A stretch of 17,449 nucleotides of DNA from Spirochaetaceae bacterium (GTDB taxonomy: Bacteria; Spirochaetota; Spirochaetia; B11-G9), in NCBI GenBank assembly GCA_030600745.1, contig JAUVLL010000019.1, positions 1 to 17,449 on the forward strand. Reading direction: 5' to 3'. Below, one piece after another: positions 14,642 to 17,449 of the stretch. Made by a program: the position numbers and the translations under genes. Position 1 is the stretch's first letter; each line of letters begins with the position of its first letter. Below the pieces are notes generated by a model that saw only the letters and a list, made by a program, of their open reading frames with translations, had not been told where the DNA came from and ran no database searches.

Positions 14642-15946
14642 TTAACTTATTGTATCATATATTAAATTTATCTTTTTACCCGGATTATTTCCAATTATTA
14701 TTGATTTTTTAAAGAGTTCTATGGATTCATCCAGATTTTTTTCATCATTAACGTAAAAATCGGCAAGGATATCTCCTTTTTTAACAGAATCTCCAATTCT
14801 CTTTTTCAACCAGTAACCTACAGCAGGATCTACAATATCCGTCTTTTTTGTACGTCCCGCACCCAAAAGAAGAGCCACCATACCCATATCTTCTGTATTC
14901 ATGGCCTGAATAAAACCATCAGCCTCAGCCTTTATCTCGATAATTTTTTCTGCAGAAGGAAGAAGGTCAGTATTATTCACCACCTCCGAATCACCATCCT
15001 GCATTTCAATCATCTGCCCGAATCGCTTCAAGGCTTCACCATTTTCTATAACCTGATTTATTTTAGCCATAGCTTTCTCTTCGGTGGGAAAAATACCACC
15101 AAGCACAAGCATTTTGGAAGCAAGTAAACACGAAACAACCTTTAAATCTCCTTCATGCTTGCCTGCCAGAATCTCAATGGCTTCAATGGCTTCAAGAGCA
15201 TTCCCTACAGCATTCCCCAAAGGCTGATTCATATCAGTAACCAGAGCAATAGTTTCCTTTCCAGCCAATGTCCCTATATCAACCATCATCCTGGCCAGTT
15301 CTACAGCTCCATGAACATCTTTCATAAAGGCGCCGCTTCCCATTTTAACATCCAGAACTATCTTATCACTGCCGGAAGCAAGTTTCTTGCTCATAATACT
15401 ACCCGCAATAAGCGATACATTATCAACAGTTCCGGTTACATCCCTGAGAGCATAGAGCTTTTTATCTGCCGGAACTAAATTCCCGGTCTGACCAATCACT
15501 GAAACACCGCAGGTATTAACTATTTCAGCAAATCTCTCCATTGACTGTGATATATTCAATCCTGGAATCGATTCAAGCTTATCAAGAGTTCCCCCGGTAT
15601 GTCCCAGCCCACGCCCGGACATCTTGGCGACCAGACCGCCTGCAGCAGCTACAAGGGGACCCACAATCAAGGTAGCTGTATCTGCAACACCGCCAGTGGA
15701 ATGTTTATCGACTTTAATTCCTTTTATAGCAGAAAGGTCTACTTTATCTCCGGAATCAACCATTGCCATTGTAAGATCTGTAGTTTCCTGCTTGTTCATC
15801 CCCTGAAAATAAATTGCCATCAGAAGTGAAGATATCTGATAATCGGGAATATCCCCGGATACATAACCATCAATAAAAAAATTTATCTCTTCCCGGGAAA
15901 GAACTTCTCCCCGTTTTTTCTTAATAATCAGATCAATAATACGCAT
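14642..15946 (-). CDS. pdp: Pyrimidine-nucleoside phosphorylase
   Basis: Cytosolic enzyme of 434 residues that phosphorolyses pyrimidine nucleosides to base and (deoxy)ribose 1-phosphate. The family signature SGRGLGHTGGTLDKLE (110-125) is intact. Active-site residues match E. coli DeoA with a constant offset of three: His82, Arg168, Ser183 and Lys187 correspond to His85, Arg171, Ser186 and Lys190. The phosphate loop KHSTGGVAD (81-89) has Ala for the usual second-last Gly. Lys108 matches the position that is Lys in dual-specificity Bacillus-type PyNP and Met in E. coli thymidine phosphorylase, so uridine as well as thymidine is predicted. The C-terminal biotinyl-like domain has the expected KKRIGDSVKKGDILADFY. 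A GGAGAAG site precedes the ATG. It is first in an operon with the OmpA-like gene; thymidine phosphorylase (deoA) is the alternative name. Confidence 0.94.
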   Translation of the reverse strand: MRIIDLIIKKKRGEVLSREEINFFIDGYVSGDIPDYQISSLLMAIYFQGMNKQETTDLTMAMVDSGDKVDLSAIKGIKVDKHSTGGVADTATLIVGPLVAAAGGLVAKMSGRGLGHTGGTLDKLESIPGLNISQSMERFAEIVNTCGVSVIGQTGNLVPADKKLYALRDVTGTVDNVSLIAGSIMSKKLASGSDKIVLDVKMGSGAFMKDVHGAVELARMMVDIGTLAGKETIALVTDMNQPLGNAVGNALEAIEAIEILAGKHEGDLKVVSCLLASKMLVLGGIFPTEEKAMAKINQVIENGEALKRFGQMIEMQDGDSEVVNNTDLLPSAEKIIEIKAEADGFIQAMNTEDMGMVALLLGAGRTKKTDIVDPAVGYWLKKRIGDSVKKGDILADFYVNDEKNLDESIELFKKSIIIGNNPGKKINLIYDTIS

Positions 15947-16128
15947 AACAGCTTCTCCCTCTGGTAATAAGCATATTACAACTAAAAATATAAAGCTCCA
16001 TAAACCTGCTATAATGTTAAAATAATAACACAGTGTAGATTAAAAGGCCAGAGAAAGCTTTAAAACGAAATTTTTATTTGATTTGCATATTATTCAGTGA
16101 TAGAGTATTCTGGATTACGGGGAAATAA
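15947..16128. promoter_or_regulatory. Divergent intergenic region PyNP / membrane-protein genes
   Basis: This 182-bp AT-rich region should hold promoters for both directions. A 16-bp hairpin or operator-like palindrome GTAATA-AGCA-TATTAC lies at 15964-15979, just upstream of the PyNP ribosome site. On the plus strand TTGCAT (16083-16088) and TATTCT (16106-16111) are 17 bp apart and could drive the membrane-protein genes. For PyNP no -35/-10 pair is convincing. I see no RNA gene or terminator here. Confidence 0.4.
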
Positions 16129-17088
16129 GTGAAAGGATCTGTTCTTCTGCCCCTGGTGCAGATACTGTTGATAATTTTAATATCTACTCTGGTTTGTCTG
16201 GGAACATATTTCTATATGTTCAATAACAGTTATGGCCCGGAGTCTTCTCTTACAATAGCTGCTTTTATCAGCAGAATTCCCGGAATATTGCTGAATATAT
16301 TTCCCATTGTAGTTCTTATAAGCATCGTTCTATCGTTAATTAATACACTTAAAACTCCGGCCAACAGGGGGTTTGCTGCTCTGTTCACCTTAATTACAGC
16401 CAGTATCATCTATTATGCCGGTTATACCGGCCTTTCTATGCTGGATAAAGTTTCAAATCCTGCTCCAATAGTCTCAGTAAATCATCTTTACAACAGGAAA
16501 ATTAACCCTCTGGTTGATTCAAGGGTATTTGTGACAAAACAAAATGGAAGAGAACTGGCAGTAGAAGTAAAAAACAATGACAGGCAATCTGCATTTTCTG
16601 TATACATGGATGTTAAATATATTGAAAACACAAATGAACTGATCTCCGAAAAGATGGAGAAAATAACCATCAAACCTGCAAATCCCTATTTCACAGAGAT
16701 TTTCTATCCCCCGCAGCTATTTAAAAATCTTCTGGAAGATCTGGCAATTTTTAACCAATCGATCAAAGATATTTTTAAAGAATCACGATTACTGTTTATT
16801 ATGACAGTCCTAAGTCAGATTGCCTTTGCAGTAGGCTGCTGGACAATTATCAGGCTCTCCAGATGGCCTTTCCTTAATGGACTTCTGGCGATTGCGGTTA
16901 TCAGACTCTTTCCAGCTTATTATAGATTAAGCTACAGTGAACTTACCCAAAAAGCTATAAGTTTCCTGAAAACACCAAATGCATCAGATCTGACACCAGT
17001 AGCTATACTGCTGATTCTTGCTATAATTCTGTTCCTGTGGGATATATTATTCATTAAAAACAAAACTGCGGTAAACAGAAATGAATAA
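16129..17088 (+). CDS. Membrane protein of unknown function, six predicted helices
   Basis: I do not recognise this 319-residue protein with confidence. Three hydrophobic segments (about 6-30, 45-72, 82-104) are followed by a soluble domain (about 105-218, mostly beta-like with YFTEIFYPPQLF near its end) and three more hydrophobic segments (about 219-243, 246-266, 288-310). This 3 + domain + 3 layout resembles LptF/LptG lipid-export permeases, but no diagnostic LptF/G sequence was seen, so that is only a topology argument. The start is GTG, preceded by GGGG about 7 bp upstream; an in-frame GTG/CTG further in cannot be excluded. Its end overlaps the next gene by 8 bp, so the two are coupled and probably act together. 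Confidence 0.7.
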   Translation: MKGSVLLPLVQILLIILISTLVCLGTYFYMFNNSYGPESSLTIAAFISRIPGILLNIFPIVVLISIVLSLINTLKTPANRGFAALFTLITASIIYYAGYTGLSMLDKVSNPAPIVSVNHLYNRKINPLVDSRVFVTKQNGRELAVEVKNNDRQSAFSVYMDVKYIENTNELISEKMEKITIKPANPYFTEIFYPPQLFKNLLEDLAIFNQSIKDIFKESRLLFIMTVLSQIAFAVGCWTIIRLSRWPFLNGLLAIAVIRLFPAYYRLSYSELTQKAISFLKTPNASDLTPVAILLILAIILFLWDILFIKNKTAVNRNE

Positions 17089-17449
17089 GCTGCCGCAAAA
17101 AACATTTATTATTATAATTATATTCTATATTTTGTCTTTTATAGTTTTTTTCTCATTTTCAGTACTTAACTTTGCCGGCATCACCATTGTTGGAGAAACT
17201 CTAACAAATGCTGATGCAGGGGAATTTAATATGGATATCTCTGTTTCCAGAGACGAACCATCATCAGAAACAGAAATACTCTCTAATTTTAAAATCAGCT
17301 GGATTACTGCCAATTCCCTTAGATTATTTATTTATTATCTTCTTCCAGTACAGAGTACTGCATTAATAGTTGCATTCTCTTTATTTTTCCCATGGAGGCT
17401 GGGAGCACAGAGTATGCAAATGCCTTTTATTGATGTAATTAGTAAAAGC
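17081..17449 (+). CDS. Membrane protein of unknown function, 3' part beyond the window
   Basis: This open frame begins with ATG inside the last codons of the preceding gene (ATGAATAA overlap, 8 bp) and stays open for 123 codons to the window edge, so the protein is truncated by the window, not broken. It starts MNKLPQKT, followed by a strongly hydrophobic helix (about 9-31), a polar stretch of about 50 residues rich in Asp, Glu and Ser, and a second hydrophobic region (about 80-104) starting LRLFIYYLLP. No SD sequence is obvious, consistent with translational coupling. The family is not recognised. Pairing with a similar six-helix neighbour suggests a heteromeric membrane complex, but the rest of the gene is needed. 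Confidence 0.7.
   Translation, partial: MNKLPQKTFIIIIIFYILSFIVFFSFSVLNFAGITIVGETLTNADAGEFNMDISVSRDEPSSETEILSNFKISWITANSLRLFIYYLLPVQSTALIVAFSLFFPWRLGAQSMQMPFIDVISKS

Noticed and set aside
17125..17313. Minus-strand 62-codon open frame near the window end
   Set aside because: It lies opposite a coupled open frame that continues to the edge and has a helix-like pattern; no support for the minus frame.
1..17449. CRISPR array, tRNA or rRNA genes, transposase or phage genes
   Set aside because: I looked on both strands and saw no regular direct repeats, cloverleaf sequences or mobile-element proteins.

Overview
The window reads as chromosomal DNA from a low-GC (by eye, clearly AT-rich) member of the Spirochaetota. 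Three things point there: a short, archaeal-type phenylalanyl-tRNA synthetase pair (PheS 513 aa, PheT 568 aa), which is typical of spirochaetes; a BMP/PnrA-type nucleoside ABC transporter with a lipoprotein receptor; and an envelope protein whose OmpA-like domain lacks the aspartate that normally recognises diaminopimelate. The assignment rests on gene content only and no species is named.

Layout. Bases 4-3254 (minus strand) hold pheS-pheT. A divergent intergenic region (3255-3443) leads to a plus-strand MTA/SAH-type deaminase (3444-4694). Convergent with it is a minus-strand run: purine nucleoside phosphorylase (6173-6997), a DUF985-type cupin (5630-6109) and an SDR oxidoreductase (4711-5475). 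Upstream of these on the same strand, and separated by a clear intrinsic terminator (7050-7081), lies the transporter: ATPase (10474-12006), two permeases (9218-10471 and 8262-9218) and the BMP lipoprotein (7104-8183). Further upstream is a second minus-strand unit: pyrimidine-nucleoside phosphorylase (14642-15946) followed by a large periplasmic protein with FlgD/Ig-like modules and an OmpA-like domain (12117-14615). A divergent region (15947-16128) separates this from two overlapping plus-strand membrane-protein genes of unknown function, the second cut by the window end.

How the genes work together. Most of the window looks like a nucleoside scavenging island. The BMP lipoprotein and its ABC transporter would import nucleosides; PyNP would split uridine and thymidine; PNP would split inosine and guanosine; and the deaminase would turn adenosine-like compounds (MTA, SAH, adenosine) into inosine-type products that PNP can use. 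Promoters with good -35/-10 spacing are visible before the ATPase gene and before the PNP gene.

The least explained parts are the intergenic regions. Upstream of the SDR gene lies a long nested hairpin whose wobble pairs work only in minus-strand RNA. A 58-59 bp inverted-repeat element occurs twice, at 3269-3327 and 5568-5625. No tRNA, rRNA, CRISPR array, transposase or phage gene was seen.
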